Notes: generated by a model from the sequence alone, not told the origin. DNA of 64,000 nt from Membranipora membranacea (GCA_914767715.1 OU612066.1:31904283-31968282), one strand, 5' to 3'. Numbered from the stretch's first letter, positions 36,186 to 48,292 are shown. Made by a program: numbers and translations.

Positions 36186-36982
36186 AGTTAGTTTATCAGT
36201 ATAAATAACTTTGTTTCGGAACTGGATCTAGCTAAAAATCAGGCAGCTTTTATGTCACATATTGATTGACATCTCCGTAAAAACCCTATCAGGGGTTTTC
36301 AATGATAAGAATTAGGTGGCAATACTACAATTTTATCTTGTAACTAAATTGCCACAAGCCTCAAACAACCTGTACGACTAGAATAAAGATATTATTGGTT
36401 TTTTTCCATTCGCCTGCTTAATTATCTTAGGGAAGTATTGTCATTTCAATTATAGATATTGTTATTTTTGTAGATTATAACATGTTTGCCTTTCCATAAT
36501 TAAAGCCTATGTCCTAAAAATAGGCATTAGAGCTTGGCTATAACTACAGTCAACATTCCAGATATATAATTTGCTGAATGAAAGAAACTAAGTCTGGCTG
36601 AGCTCAACGGAGTAATTGCTGGAATTATCCTGCGAGCCAACTACACTCTAACAGTAATAAGCACAAGATATATAAGGGCTGAATAAAAGGCACTAGGTGT
36701 GGCACAGCTCCCAATATTACTTGGGACAATTTAGTTATGTAAACTTATATTTCTTCAACATTTTATTAATGAACCATTCACAATGAAGTCGGATAACTAA
36801 ATCATGATACATTATGCTCCTTTTATAGGGCGAATTGAGGACACATAAGTGTCCACAATGTACTCAACGGTGAACAAAGTGACCTGGGTTTCATCGAAAC
36901 ATATTAGAATATGGGCTTACACACTATAGAATAAGAAAAGGGGTTAATCTAACGTATCAAGTTTGTGATTTTTCCCGCTCTC

Positions 36983-37386
36983 TTATTGATCTGTTTTCGG
37001 TCTAGATCCTCTTCTGTTTTTGGGACTAGATCTTCTTATGTTTTTGGGACCTGATCTTCTTTGGCGATTATTTTCTTTTGCCTCTTTGTACATGACCTTC
37101 CTTTTGGTTTCTTGCTATCAACAGGCTTTGTCTGTGTCAATAAACTACTGGGGCAGTTGGTTGTGGAGCGTCTGTAGTTCAAAGCTCAGCTTTTCAGTTG
37201 TCAGTGGAATCTGGTTTTGCACTGCTTGGTAAACCAGTGAGAGAGAAGATCCAGCAGCTTGTTGTTTTTTGCCAAATCCTGTCTGAATTTCTTGTTGTGT
37301 TGATAACATAATATGTATAGTATCTGCCCAATCATCATGGTAGTCAAACTTTCCAGTGACTATTGGATATGGGACGAGTGGAGTTA
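36983..37386 (-). pseudogene. Decayed open frame upstream of the relic at 35.7-36.2 kb
   Basis: From an ACCCCAG acceptor, two bases and 134 codons stay in one frame to a TAA at 36983-36985, with three internal stops. The first half reads PYPIVTGKFDYHDDWADTIH, then QQEIQTGFGKKQQAAG. The end is basic with two near repeats (RRSGPKN, RRSSPKN, RRGSRPK). It probably belongs to the same dead gene as 35660-36185. Confidence 0.35.
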
Positions 37387-37406
37387 CTGGGGTTTGATGT
37401 ATTATT

Positions 37407-37430
37407 AGTCATACAACTAGTTGTATGACT
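37407..37430. repeat. Perfect 24-bp palindrome
   Basis: AGTCATACAACT followed by its exact reverse complement, without a spacer. It could be a cruciform site or a dimer binding site; nothing else supports a role. Confidence 0.8.
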
Positions 37431-37639
37431 TTTGTTTTGGTTGGATTTATTATTATTTTTGCAACACTTTTTGGGCCTCTATCAGTCAGTCAAGAACTAC
37501 CAGACACAATTTTATGTAACTTTGTCACAACATAGTTCCATATGTCTAGATGAGAAATTACTAAATGAATTTTTGAATTGTTATGTAACACTCGCTAATT
37601 AGACTAATTAGTGAAGGAAGTTTTGACGTTTATATTGAT

Positions 37640-38080
37640 GATATCTTGAGAACGAATCATGCCATTGAGTTAAAACTGGGGATATGGGGGTTTTGACATA
37701 TACCGAATCTAATGACATCATCGCCTATGATGTCACATGACCCGAAATACAAAATGGCCGCCATATACTGTAAATTGCAGCTAACTAACAGTTCTTATGA
37801 TGGGATTGAGTTAAAACTTGGGATATAGGGGTAATGACACATACCGAATCTTATGTCATCATCAATTTTCATGTCACATGCCCCGATATCCAATATGGGC
37901 ACCATGAACAGGAAGTGGCTGCCGATTAACAGTTCTTATCATGCGATTGAGTTAAAACTTGGGATATGAGGGTTATGGCATATACCGAACCTCATGACAT
38001 CATCAATTTTAATGACACATGACCCGATATCCAATATGGCTGCCATAATCAGGGAGTAGCCGCTGATTAACAGTTTGATC
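37640..38080. repeat. Three tandem copies of a 141-bp repeat
   Basis: The motif ATTGAGTTAAAACT begins copies at 37664, 37805 and 37946, exactly 141 bases apart. Each copy carries CATACCGAA-CT-ATG and CCCGA-AT-CAA-ATGG-CC blocks. The array stops at a run of TGTCA/TCATG. This may be a satellite seed or a subterminal repeat of a transposon. Confidence 0.9.
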
Positions 38081-38691
38081 ATGCGTCATGTCATGTCATG
38101 TCATATGACCTAGATATCTGTTCATGTCATGCGTAAACTCGACTCATTTCTGATGCTCACCTAGCTCAATGTTAGCTAACTCAGAAGATTATATGAGGTT
38201 TTGCATGGGAATGTAAAGCCACATTTGGAGATATCGAACCAAAATGTGAGATTACGTACCCGGGCAAAGAACCCCGGATTCGGGTAAGAATGTTGCCCCA
38301 CAAAGGTGTATTGTTTCTTTCTTCTAATCTACAATAGATAAAGACAGATTGATTCAAAGATTAATTATACTTAATTTCTGGGTCAGCTTGTCATCAAATA
38401 ATTTTGCTAATACAATAATAATAAATATATCACATTTGCAATACAAGTTACATAAACAGCGCTTAGATTACAATTGTTTCTATCTCAACTGCTGAGATGG
38501 AATGTAGTATACCTCAACTTTATAACTTTTACTCTTGGCATCAATGCGAGATAATGGATGCTTGTAACGTCTATTGACGGTTACCAGCTCATCATGGTTA
38601 AACATTATTTTAAGCGAAAATATTAATAGGTTATAAAAATTGGGTTCAATATTATGTAGTCATTGGCTTGGACATTTACAAGCTAGTCAAT

Positions 38692-39262
38692 CTAGGTGCT
38701 ATTGATTATCACTGTATCATGATCTGAAAAGTATATCTGTTCTACTTGGCAGTCTAAACAGTCATAATCTCCTTTAACATAGACCACATCAAGGAGACTG
38801 CCAGATATGTAAGTGCCGTCTTCTACCAGCTGTGTAAATCCTTGTTGTGAAAAAAGATCATAAATAGCATGGATACCATCTGCATATAGGTTTTCATTCA
38901 AGTCACCCGTCATAACAATTAGATCAACATCGTGTAGCTCCTCGGCAATATTAATACATTGGTTTATATAAATGAGAGTCGACTCTAAATTCACAGTTTT
39001 TGGGCGGTACATACAGCCAACAACGATTGACTTGTCATTCATTGACAGCTTTGCCATCACAACTTCAATGTTTTCAGTCAATTCAGGGCAAGTTATTTGC
39101 TGATAAGATATACCATTCATTATATATAGCGCAGAACCTCCCCTACAGTTTGTGGTTCGCCTGTCACGCCTTATCAAGTTAAAACCATCTAGTGATACGT
39201 CATCGTTAGTAATATTTGAAGACAGCCACGTTTCTGTTATGTGTAATGTGTAACCTTTTTGT
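38692..39262 (-). pseudogene. Endonuclease/exonuclease/phosphatase (EEP) domain relic
   Basis: The open frame contains ITETWLSSNITNDD, GGSALYI, VVGCMYRP, IVMTGDLNEN, LLDVVYV and a final FSDHDTVI. These are the catalytic Glu, the GD-x-N box and the SDH box of the EEP fold used by retroelement AP-like endonucleases and by some helicase-fused transposon proteins. The N-terminal strand with the first Asn is missing. The frame joins the PIF1 C-terminus (39280-39761) directly, separated only by a TGA at 39280-39282 and a short GTTACACATTACA repeat. The two were therefore one fused helicase-endonuclease protein. Confidence 0.75.
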
Positions 39263-39279
39263 AATGTGTAACGTGGATG

Positions 39280-39761
39280 TCAGACAGCTTGCTGCATAAT
39301 CCTTGCACATTGTGGGCAATCTCTATATATAAAACGAGATTCATAGTTATTTAAAAATAATGCACTCAAAGACGTTACCCTGCTTAATCCAACATATGCT
39401 TGGCCATGGGAAAAGGTGTCGCTCATATCATATACTAGCTGTTTAACACTCATACCTTGTGCACTGTAGCGGCCCATCCTAACTTGAGAGGAAACTGCCT
39501 TCGTGATATGTTGGTTTTACCTTTAGAATTCAGTTTTAGTTGTTCTTCCTTACGTTTGATAGCTATTGTATTTGGTGGTAAACCTATTGGGACCTGGTGA
39601 CACAAGCCAATTCCTACACGGTCATCATCAAACTTTACATAGATTTCAAAGATCTGATCACTTTCCGTTCTAAGGATAACATTGCTGTGGTGAATCTTTG
39701 AATTCAGCATGGCATTGAAAGTGACCTTTGCTATACTGCTCTGGTAAGGCTGAGGCAACAT
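39280..39761 (-). pseudogene. PIF1-type helicase C-terminus relic (motifs V and VI)
   Basis: The segment reads PQPYQSSIAKVTFNAMLNSK and VPIGLPPNTIAI, followed by QFPLKLGWAATVHK and, in another frame, QGMSVKQL, HGQAYVGLSRVTSL. These are PIF1/RecD2-type motifs V (the H-K-x-QG step) and VI (YVGLSRV). A frameshift falls exactly at CACAAGGTATGAG. A 7-nt loss between two CAAGGTA copies would explain it, by comparison with the family's HKVQG. PIF1 helicases unwind DNA 5' to 3'. The motif II/III exons at 48.5-49.3 kb may be the front part of this gene or of a second copy. Confidence 0.75.
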
Positions 39762-40306
39762 TCAAAGTATACTATCAATTCAAACTGTTGGTTTTTTTCT
39801 CTTTTTGAATGTTGTGTTTGTGTTTAACATGATTTTTGAATCGTTGCACAGCACATATCATAGTGTTTTAATCGCATGAAAAAGTATGTTGTCCAGTTTT
39901 CTGACTACCTCTATGCTATTCTTCCACGTGAAGTTGTACAATAGTACACATCAAATACACCTGAGACGGACCAGGAAAACATCATAAGATATTTTTTCTC
40001 TGGTATCAGTAACATAAGAGTAAGACTTAAGAGCTAATTTTCAATGAGAAAGTGTAGAAATTTGCCACCACGCCGATGGGAGCAACACCCACGAGGGGCT
40101 CAGTAAAAAGGATCTACCCTGAGGCCAGGACCAGCGTGGTTGGCAGTGGCATTGTTCTGAAAAATGAGAAAAGCTACTCCGCATAGAAACCTGCTCTTTG
40201 TTACCTATAAATTCTATGCTGCTCGTATCCATGTAATTGTTTTGACACATTTTCACATGTGAACGTTTGCGTTCGAACATGGTGATGTTAACTCAATTTC
40301 TTATAG

Positions 40307-40470
40307 GGATGGATATACCTAGCCTAGAGCTGGTTGTACACTATGGCGTTCCAAGTCGTTTATGTGACTTCATACAGGAAATGGGGCATGGTATTAGGGA
40401 TGGTAAGAAGTTTACATCACTCATACTGCATCACAGAAACAGTTTGTGGGGACTCTCGATAACTAAGTAA
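40307..40470 (+). pseudogene. RecQ-type helicase motif V/VI exon
   Basis: After TTTCTTATAG the frame reads GMDIPSLELVVHYGVPSRL, then CDFIQEMGHGIRDGKKFTSL, and a TAA at 40468-40470. This is RecQ motif V (GM-x-IP-x-x-x-VVHYG-P) and motif VI (QE-x-GR-x-GRDG). In motif VI the first Arg is His and the second Gly is Ile, so activity is unlikely. It lies 546 bases from the opposite-strand PIF1-EEP relic. No other RecQ exon is visible nearby on the plus strand. Confidence 0.65.
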
Positions 40471-40930
40471 ATCAATGACTTCTGTAGGCTATCTCTAGAG
40501 AGTGTTTGCAATCCCCAAACGCTCTTTAAACTGTACTTTAGAATTAAGCAGAACCTTCCACCTCGTCCATGATGATTAACCAGCTTGCATGAGTGTCAAC
40601 TTGTGCAGTTTGAAGGCCTCTCTTTCATTGTTCTCCACTTAACTTGCCCAATCCCATCCACTTGATGAAAAAGAAGTGGGATTACCATTGTCTACATCCA
40701 CTTTGATGTGACTATAATTGCTTGGTACTGTTGTGTTCATGTCATAAAAACAAGGAAGACTTTTTTGCTATGCTATAATTTTTTATTATGGTCACACGGA
40801 TCTATACAGTGTTACAAATATACAAATGAGTTATAGACAACCTATTTAGGTAATTGCAGATTAATGCTGATTATTGTTATCAATATTGCCTGTCATGTCA
40901 GCTACATACAAGGTACCTGCTATGTTTTTT

Positions 40931-41152
40931 TTAATGTAAGGTGTAGTGCAAACTGTTAGGCGATAATTCTTTAGTTCTGATTATAGTGTTTCTTATAAGG
41001 ACAGCTTTCCGCAGACATAGTTCTGCATCGGGGATCTTTTCTAGCTTGTTCACGCCTTGTTTCAGTATTTTCGATCTCTTTTCTTTGTATCTTTTGATTA
41101 AATCCTTGCGCTGGTCCTTCAGTTTTCTTTTTGATTTGGTCACCATTACCAT
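40931..41152 (-). CDS. Small basic protein, 73 residues, unknown
   Basis: A single open frame starts at the ATG at 41152. It is very basic at first (KSKRKLKDQRKDLIKRYKEK), then IPDAELCLRKAVLIRNTIIR. The LRK-x-VLI-x-NT pattern faintly recalls SERTA-type helical motifs, but this is not a firm match. There is no intron and no TATA box, and no AATAAA close downstream. Codon content and the regular helix pattern argue for a real protein. Confidence 0.4.
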   Translation of the reverse strand: MVMVTKSKRKLKDQRKDLIKRYKEKRSKILKQGVNKLEKIPDAELCLRKAVLIRNTIIRTKELSPNSLHYTLH

Positions 41153-43000
41153 GATGAGTTGGTCAGCAATGAAATCTAAAATCTATTAAAAAGCATTATT
41201 GAACACACTGTCTACACAGGCAAGATTGTAGGCCTATGTATTAAAATATATTAAAAATGGGCAAAATGAACGCTTTCATTGTCCAATAATATAAAATTTC
41301 ATATGAACTTTACTCTGTCGTCTCAGCCTAAATTAATAACCACTGGCTGCTGATATGATGAGAAGTCCATTTCATGGCCATCAAGAAGCATTACATACAA
41401 TAATTAAGTTTAGAGTCATGAACCCTCTTATCGGTTTATCTTCTCTTAATAACTGATACGATTATGAGCATATAAATATTAACTAATGATGATTGATTTT
41501 AAAACAATTAGAGAAACCCGGTACAATCCTTACGTCATACTAAGATTTATTCTCAAGATGAGTTGTCGTAAATTCTGATCGATTGAGCTTCAAAAATGTT
41601 TTGTGAGGTAATATATCTTTTAAATTGCGCGAAATCAAAAGCTACAAATTAGCTATTATATTAAAAGCGGCTGTGTTTTTTACAACAACACTTGACATAT
41701 TAACAAAGCAGTTTAGATTTACTGACCTGGAACAAGGAAATGGTACTGTTTTTAAAATCTGCTTTTAGTTGAAATCCAATGAATCACGGTCAAGATGGTA
41801 TACTACAAGCAGACTGTTGGAGAGCTTTGACTTGCTTCACTTAAATAGGTAAGCACTCTAAATGGAACTTTATAACACATCCGCAGGTGTTTTGTTCTAT
41901 GTTCACAATACATAGTTGGAAAGCCCAGATGCTAATTGATTACCGTTGTGGGCCAACAATTGCCTGCTGTTGACCAATCAAGAAAGGGCATTTTGGAAAA
42001 TAATTTATATATAATATCCCTACTCAATGATGTAATGTTAGTCACATTGTTTATGATAGTGAATATGATGGCATAAAATTAGCAACAAAATTCTGCAAAT
42101 AATGACAGACAGGTTAGCATGAGAGTTTCTCAACATGAGTAGGGTCCCTCTTATGAGTCAAAAAGATAGTGTTCTTATAAAAAATCAATTTGCTAGATCA
42201 ACACATTAATGGGCAGAGAGATCATCATGTACCCTAAAAATTTGAATATCGTTTTCAATGACAAGTATGTAACAGGGTTACATATTGTGTGAGCCCCAGC
42301 AAGTTTAAAAGTCCATACACTGCAGTTTCCTTCTTTGGTCCCAATCGCAGACCTTGTGACCTGAACGCCCGTCGAAAACATGAGCGTACCATCTGTAACT
42401 ACTCACTGGCTGTCTGCCCTAGATCATCACAGAGTTCTTTTTTATGTACAATACTGTTTTCATGCTAGAATCACAAGGCTTTAGGCAGTTGACAAGGCTT
42501 GTTCCTCAGTTGCCAGCAAGACTTCCAAAATTGTGGTTCACGAGGAGTGCCTCAAAAAATTCTATATCCAAGAGTGTAGCCTGGACAAGTTTATCATGCC
42601 CTAGATGAATACTCTGGTGTGTATACTGTCTTTTGCTACATTTGATAGCCCCTGCCTTAGTGTCTTCTCTTCAATTTTTCCAGATGTTACCATACTCTTT
42701 TAAAAATCCTTTCTACTTATGAAAAACTCTAGAGTACTCATTTCTTGGGTCACTCTAAAATCTTCATCTGTGTCTATGGGCTGAGTTTAAATTTACAGAT
42801 AACAATTTCTGATTGGTTCTCAATTAACCATCATGCGTTAACACTTATGGCCTATACTATTTTATCTCAAAATTACACCTTATCTACAACTTTTGATACC
42901 ATGATGACCATGTGCATTTATAACAACCAGTCTTCGCAGAGAGTCATCTGTATTCACAATCTAAAAGCGACTGTTTTTTATTACTCAAGTAACCTAGAAA
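41153..43000. other. Non-coding stretch
   Basis: No supported gene. Part of it (about 42000-42290) is a diverged copy of 45760-46030, sharing GCTAGATCA-CACATTA and CAATGACAA-T-TGTAA blocks. Confidence 0.35.
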
Positions 43001-43060
43001 ATTAATAAAGTGAGTTTTCCATAGATTATAATATAATCTTTGGCAACTCACTTTATTAAT
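43001..43060. repeat. Inverted repeat with 16-bp perfect arms
   Basis: ATTAATAAAGTGAGTT (43001-43016) is exactly inverted at 43045-43060. The spacer itself holds the palindrome AGATTATAATATAATCT. Confidence 0.85.
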
Positions 43061-43073
43061 CTACACTACACTC

Positions 43074-43157
43074 CATAATGATACGGGTATCCGTTTCGGC
43101 TAGTTTGAGGTGATATTATCCCCTCAAACTAACCGAAACGGATACCCGTATCATTAT
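43074..43157. repeat. Long hairpin with about 37-bp arms
   Basis: CCATAATGATACGGGTATCC...GTTTGAGG (43073-43110) is inverted at 43122-43158 with one mismatch and an 11-base spacer. It directly follows the hairpin at 43001-43060, giving two stem-loops in 160 bases. Confidence 0.9.
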
Positions 43158-43892
43158 GTAGTGTATTGTCGCTGTAATAACACAAATGATAAAATAGATG
43201 AAATATAATCATTCATTGATTTTCTAAACTGTTTTAGAGTAACTGATGCTTGACTATTTATTTTTTACATGACTCTGGCAGTTGAGATCAGTTGGCAAAT
43301 TTTTATCTAATTTTCATTATAGTACATTAGTATTGCCTGTCAAATGCAAGACAGTTATGTGTACAGTATGATACTAAATGTTTATTACCCTCAATATGCT
43401 TGATCAGAGAGTGGATAAAAAAAACCTGATGAGGATTTGAGAGGCAGTGAATTTATTTTGGCCCATTGCTTACATTTGATTTATAATCGTTTACATTCAT
43501 TGGAAAGATCTGAGTGTCTACATCAGAGCGTTAGTATAAATTCATAACATGTGAATCAAATTTTTTGATTTTAATATTATTATGAGCTTACATTTTAATC
43601 CTCAGATAACCTACTGGGTGTACTTTTGGATAGATTTTAATTTTCTACTCATTTGATAAACTCCAACCAGACACAATAGAGCTGTAAGCTAATCCTGTTC
43701 ATATTGTCATTAGATAATTAAATACCTCATCAGTGGGTAATGAAACCAATCAGCACCATATAAAATACATTCCTGTGGCATGGTGGTACTGGGCACAGTG
43801 CCAAATGGGGTCAAATCTGTAGCCAATGACTGATGGGTGGATTGGTAGGGCAGTATTGTGGTTGACATCATATAGACAATGCGGTGCATGTG

Positions 43893-43900
43893 TATATAAG
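43893..43900 (+). promoter_or_regulatory. TATA box of the gene at 43979
   Basis: TATATAAG lies 86 bases upstream of the ATG at 43979. This is similar in spacing to the TATA-like boxes before the genes at 50039 and 53213. Confidence 0.5.
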
Positions 43901-43978
43901 CTTGTGTAGGGTAAGAGGATGATCGTATCCACAGTAAACATCATACATTAAACATTATCAGATAATATCAGAGAAGAC

Positions 43979-44293
43979 ATGACTAGTAGAGATGACCATA
44001 GCACTAACCAGTATAGCTATGACCTGGTGACTGACATGATGAAGGAACTTGGTGAGGACATGAAAATGGCAGCAACTCAGTATTTACTATTAAAAAATAA
44101 AATCCATTACATCACCGTCAGGCTGAACAGATCACCCAGGTCTGCAAGAGTGAGGATGGCTACTGTAGCTAATCTAGAACTTCAGAGAGACCCAACTTGC
44201 GGAGTTTTGAGTATGTGCAGACAGTACTTTATGAGAAAACGCTATCAACTCCATAAACTTCAAAGAGCAAGAGCACCGATCGGCAGTCACTAA
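43979..44293 (+). CDS. Small single-exon gene, 104 residues, unknown
   Basis: This uninterrupted frame has a TATA box 86 bases upstream, a purine-rich leader (GAGAAGACATG) and an AATAAA 59 bases after the stop. That is a complete small transcription unit. The N-terminus is polar (MTSRDDHSTNQYSYD), followed by a helix (LVTDMMKELGEDMKMAATQY). The C-terminal half is basic (RLNRSPRSARVRM, RKRYQLHKLQRARAP), suggesting nucleic-acid binding. No family is recognised. It lies between the helicase relics and the OB-fold gene, so it may belong to the same element. Confidence 0.5.
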   Translation: MTSRDDHSTNQYSYDLVTDMMKELGEDMKMAATQYLLLKNKIHYITVRLNRSPRSARVRMATVANLELQRDPTCGVLSMCRQYFMRKRYQLHKLQRARAPIGSH

Positions 44294-44351
44294 ATACAAA
44301 AGAGAGACAGAGAAAAAACCTAACCAGTCCTTTTCAGGACTAAAAATCATA

Positions 44352-44357
44352 AATAAA
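44352..44357 (+). terminator. Poly(A) signal AATAAA
   Basis: It falls 59 bases after the TAA of the 104-residue gene and matches the expected polyadenylation distance. Confidence 0.5.
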
Positions 44358-45431
44358 GAGTTTGTTCCATCCCGTAACTCATTGTAATGCTCTGTGTTTA
44401 GTTGGCAGAGCTATGGCTCAATGCATAAAATTTTTTTTATATATATGCGCAGTTGCAGTATCAAAACCTACAGACTAAATTAATGAACAAAATAAAATTA
44501 AGCTTATATGATTTGCGACTTTGCAGATCAAAAGTTTGATGCGCATCATTTAAAAAAAACATTTCCTTCAATCGACCTTTTAAACTAAAAAAAGCAAGCC
44601 ATCTAGCAGGATTCAATTATAAAATAAATTTGGTTACTGCCTCATATTATTACCCACTGTTTACCTTTCCGTATATACGGAAGCGCCCATTAGGTTTTAT
44701 ATTATGCCATATTAATTGGCTCAATATTCATTTTCCAACGCATCAGATTTGAAAAAATTTTGTCAATAGATAAAATCAAATATTTATTTGAACACCTGTA
44801 TTTCACCATCCATGGCCAGAAGGCTAATCCTGATTTCGTGAGAGTTTTTAGTCTGTCAGGGTATAGAAAATGATTTACCCACAGTATATGCAATGAGATA
44901 AGCCTAAGCTTTTTGAAGTGTTTACAAGCAAGGCTCTACCAAAGTAAGAGCTCGATTGGTCAAAAAGAGTCATCTACCACTTATTATCATTTTAATCCAG
45001 CATCGATAGTCAAACAAGACATAATAATCTGTCTCCAGCTTGTGCAAAATACATAATTATAACCCTACCAAGAGAACAATAAAGAAGTAAACTGGTCGTC
45101 CATACCCATATTTTCAAAACCTACAATGCAGGAAGTCAGATTGAAACAGGTTAAGTAAGTTGAGCTGATATCAGGAATATTATTCAAACTTTACTAACAA
45201 CACAAATTTGGGCACAACCTTCAACTACGGTTTAGTTCAGGTCCAGTACCGTGGACAGATATAAAAATATATATATTTGTCAATGAAAGCCAGTCACCCG
45301 GGTTACATATACGTGAGCAGTATTTCCAAACAAAAAATATGTTGTTATTTGATTGCCAATTATATAAAGTCAAACATATATTTCTACCAGATTGTATAAT
45401 AATTGTTAATAATTGTTAATAATGTGACAAG

Positions 45432-45660
45432 AGCACATATTATGGCACTAGACTCTTTAAAACCTTCACATCTTGCAGCTTGGCCTGTACATCAAAGTAG
45501 TATAATGCAGTGAATAAATGGCTTTATAATTCACCAATTTGTAGACGGAATGTCTCAAAAGTTGGTCACCTACTTAAAAAAATATGTATGTGTTTGATTG
45601 TGTTATTGTCATAACTGTTTATCACTTTGCTATAATACATTTCATGGAGGGCTGTGAATT
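45432..45660. repeat. Dispersed intergenic repeat, copy A
   Basis: The block beginning GAGCACATATTATGGCACTAG recurs at 48293-48450, and its later part recurs at 49668-49860 (CTCAAAATTTGGTCACCTGC, TTTGATTGTGTTATT). A further shared piece, CCTTGTGATCTTACTTTGATC, occurs at about 46030 and 49915. The copies flank the PIF1 exons and the promoter of the OB-fold gene. Confidence 0.7.
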
Positions 45661-46069
45661 ATTACGCCCAGTTATCTATCCATTTATCTTTGAAATCTAC
45701 CTATGATCTTAAAAATACTGATGAGTTTGTAATTAAAAGTAACAATCAGTTCCCAGGATAGTAACATTATTTATAGCGGAGGATAGGCCGGCATAAAAGC
45801 AACAAAAAACGAACATATGACAGATGGAATTGTGTAGGTGAGCATGTAAGTTTGTCTGGATAAGTGGAGTCCTGCCTATAAGTCAAAGTGATAATTTATT
45901 CTTAGGAATAAACAATTTGTTAGATCACCACATTATTAGGCAAATGCCAATATGTACACTAAAAACTTGGATAATTCCCTATGTCTCAGTTCTCAATGAC
46001 AAATTTTGTAATACAGTTAATAAAATTAATCCTTGTGATCTTACTTTGATCTTACATGGCCTAATGGAT

Positions 46070-48290
46070 AGAAACACAATGGAGTGATAATTTAAAGTAA
46101 GCAATCAGTTGACTGAATGAAAGGGAGTGCTCTATCCAATTTCTTATCAAGGAAACACGAAAGGGCTCAAGATAAGTCAAACCCTTCTGAATTGCCATCA
46201 ATCATCCACTTAATGCAGAAAATGCAATGTTGTTTGGGCTGGTCCTCCCCCCCTTCCCCCGCAAACCACTAAACTTAGTTGCTGGTTCCTCAGCTAAATT
46301 TTGTTTACTAGTGCAGTTTCAATCTGATGAACTAGAATAATTCAAGGATATTTTCTGCCTTGCTCAATTGGCTAACAAAATAAAGAAAGCCATGTACAAT
46401 AATGTTTTTTATTATACCACGAACAAGTTTCATGATTTTGATAGATAAAAGTTAGTCATCTAGCAGTTTGACGTGGTTTCGTCTCCCCTGAGTAACCAAT
46501 CTCAGTTATTTGCTACGTATCCAAACAAAAGAGTTATTCAGATTGGTTAAAATGGTTAAACTGGTTAAAATGTAAGTGGTGAGCAGTGTTGATGTAGCAG
46601 TGGCTATTTTTTTTTATAAATCAAGCCCACATAAATTAAAAGTCATCTTCCTCCTTGTAACTGCATAGAATGGGAACCAGCCCATGATCGTTTGTCCTGC
46701 CATGCACAGCGGTTTATTGATATAGACATAGATGCATTCAGGGACCTTGCTATGATTTTTTGCCACCTTGGTCTTTTGACAGCTACGACTCTCTATGACT
46801 GACCTAAAACTGTTACTGTTACTGACTTTTTGGTGAGCCATGTTACATGGTTTTTTGTAGCAATATGTGTTCAGGCAATCGTTGTCTTTAGAAGGATCTG
46901 TGCTGAGTTGGTCAGAGCAATGCTAGTTTTAAAAATTTATCCCAATGCCAAAATTTATCTCCTCCAAAAAGTTTTTCCATCAACAGATATTACTTTCGTG
47001 GCTCAGTAGACAGTAAAGTATGCGTATATTTCCGATGACTTTCCAAATTTTTGATTTAAACATTGTTCTGATTATCTTAAGTATAGTATCATAACGGTGA
47101 AGAAGATTATTATTTTCTCAATGTTCTGGTGTTCGCTTCATATCTTTCAGGCATAAATTTTAAATGCGAGGTATATTTGTGCTCCGTATTTTGTACAAAC
47201 TAAAACAGATTTATGCGTCAATCAAAGCTGCAGCATGCCGCATTATTCAATAGCTCAAATAAAATACTTAAGCAATATTCTAAATGTGACATACCATCTT
47301 ATGACTACTGGAATATGGTTGTGAGCAGAGATAAATCCTCGAATTTTAAGTATGTAGGGAAAGGGCGGAGTGGGTGCAATAAGGGTGCGGGAGGGGTGCT
47401 GTAGCGCTCTCCTGCAGTGAGAAAATTTTTTATATATATGATTGTCAACCCTTTTCAACCCCTGTAACATGACGACTTTTTGACACAATTTTGCCTTTTT
47501 ACTCAAAATGACAGTTATGCAGAATTATATTGCTATAAGTATACTATAGAATGTTGTAATAATGTGTCTATGTTAGTATTTCTTATTATTTTCATATTAA
47601 GGATATAGCCAATTAAGTAATCTCCATGCCAAGACCACAGCCAGCCCTTAAAAGCGTTCGGGATGGCGATCGTGGACGCCATCCCACACCAATAATTTGG
47701 TCTGCACCAAATTTTTGGTGCAGACATACATTCCTATAATAGGTCATAATTCATTCAATAATTATCCCAGAGTCTGATTTTCATTTTTTTTGAAACGTTC
47801 ATCTCTCACCCTATACACCATATTATTGTTATTATTTGCAAGTATACAAAGGCTATGAGTAATCCAGGTGTTTAAAATCAGTTTTGTCATACAGATTAAG
47901 GTGTGACAATTGATAGACAGCTGGTCATTAAAATTAGGAAATGTCAGTGTACTGACCCAAGCCTCTTGTAAATCTATATGACAAAGCTCATTTTAAAAAC
48001 CCACATAATTAGCCAATTTATCTCATAAAAAAATGACAATGATATGGTGTATAGATTGAAAGTTTGACATTTCAAAAGATTTGAGTAGCTTAATTATCCA
48101 TAACCATATACACATTTCCAATATTTTTTTAAGATTCAATCTTGAAAATAGAAATTTAATACTTTTAATTGGGTAATAAGTATTGAGTATAATCCATACT
48201 TAAGTCAATATTGATTTTGAGCCCTGGTTCAGACTGATATTCAGTCTTATTGCTGTTTGTTTGCAGATTGTTTAATATTAATATGACAAT
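46070..48290. other. Non-coding stretch
   Basis: One minus-strand ORF (46614-46841, 75 codons, starts MAHQKVSNSNSFRSV) is open but lacks a TATA box, poly(A) signal or splice site in place. Nothing else is seen. Confidence 0.3.
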
Positions 48291-48292
48291 TT

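Noticed and set aside
46614-46841. 75-codon minus-strand ORF
   Set aside because: No regulatory signals or similarity; left as unsupported.
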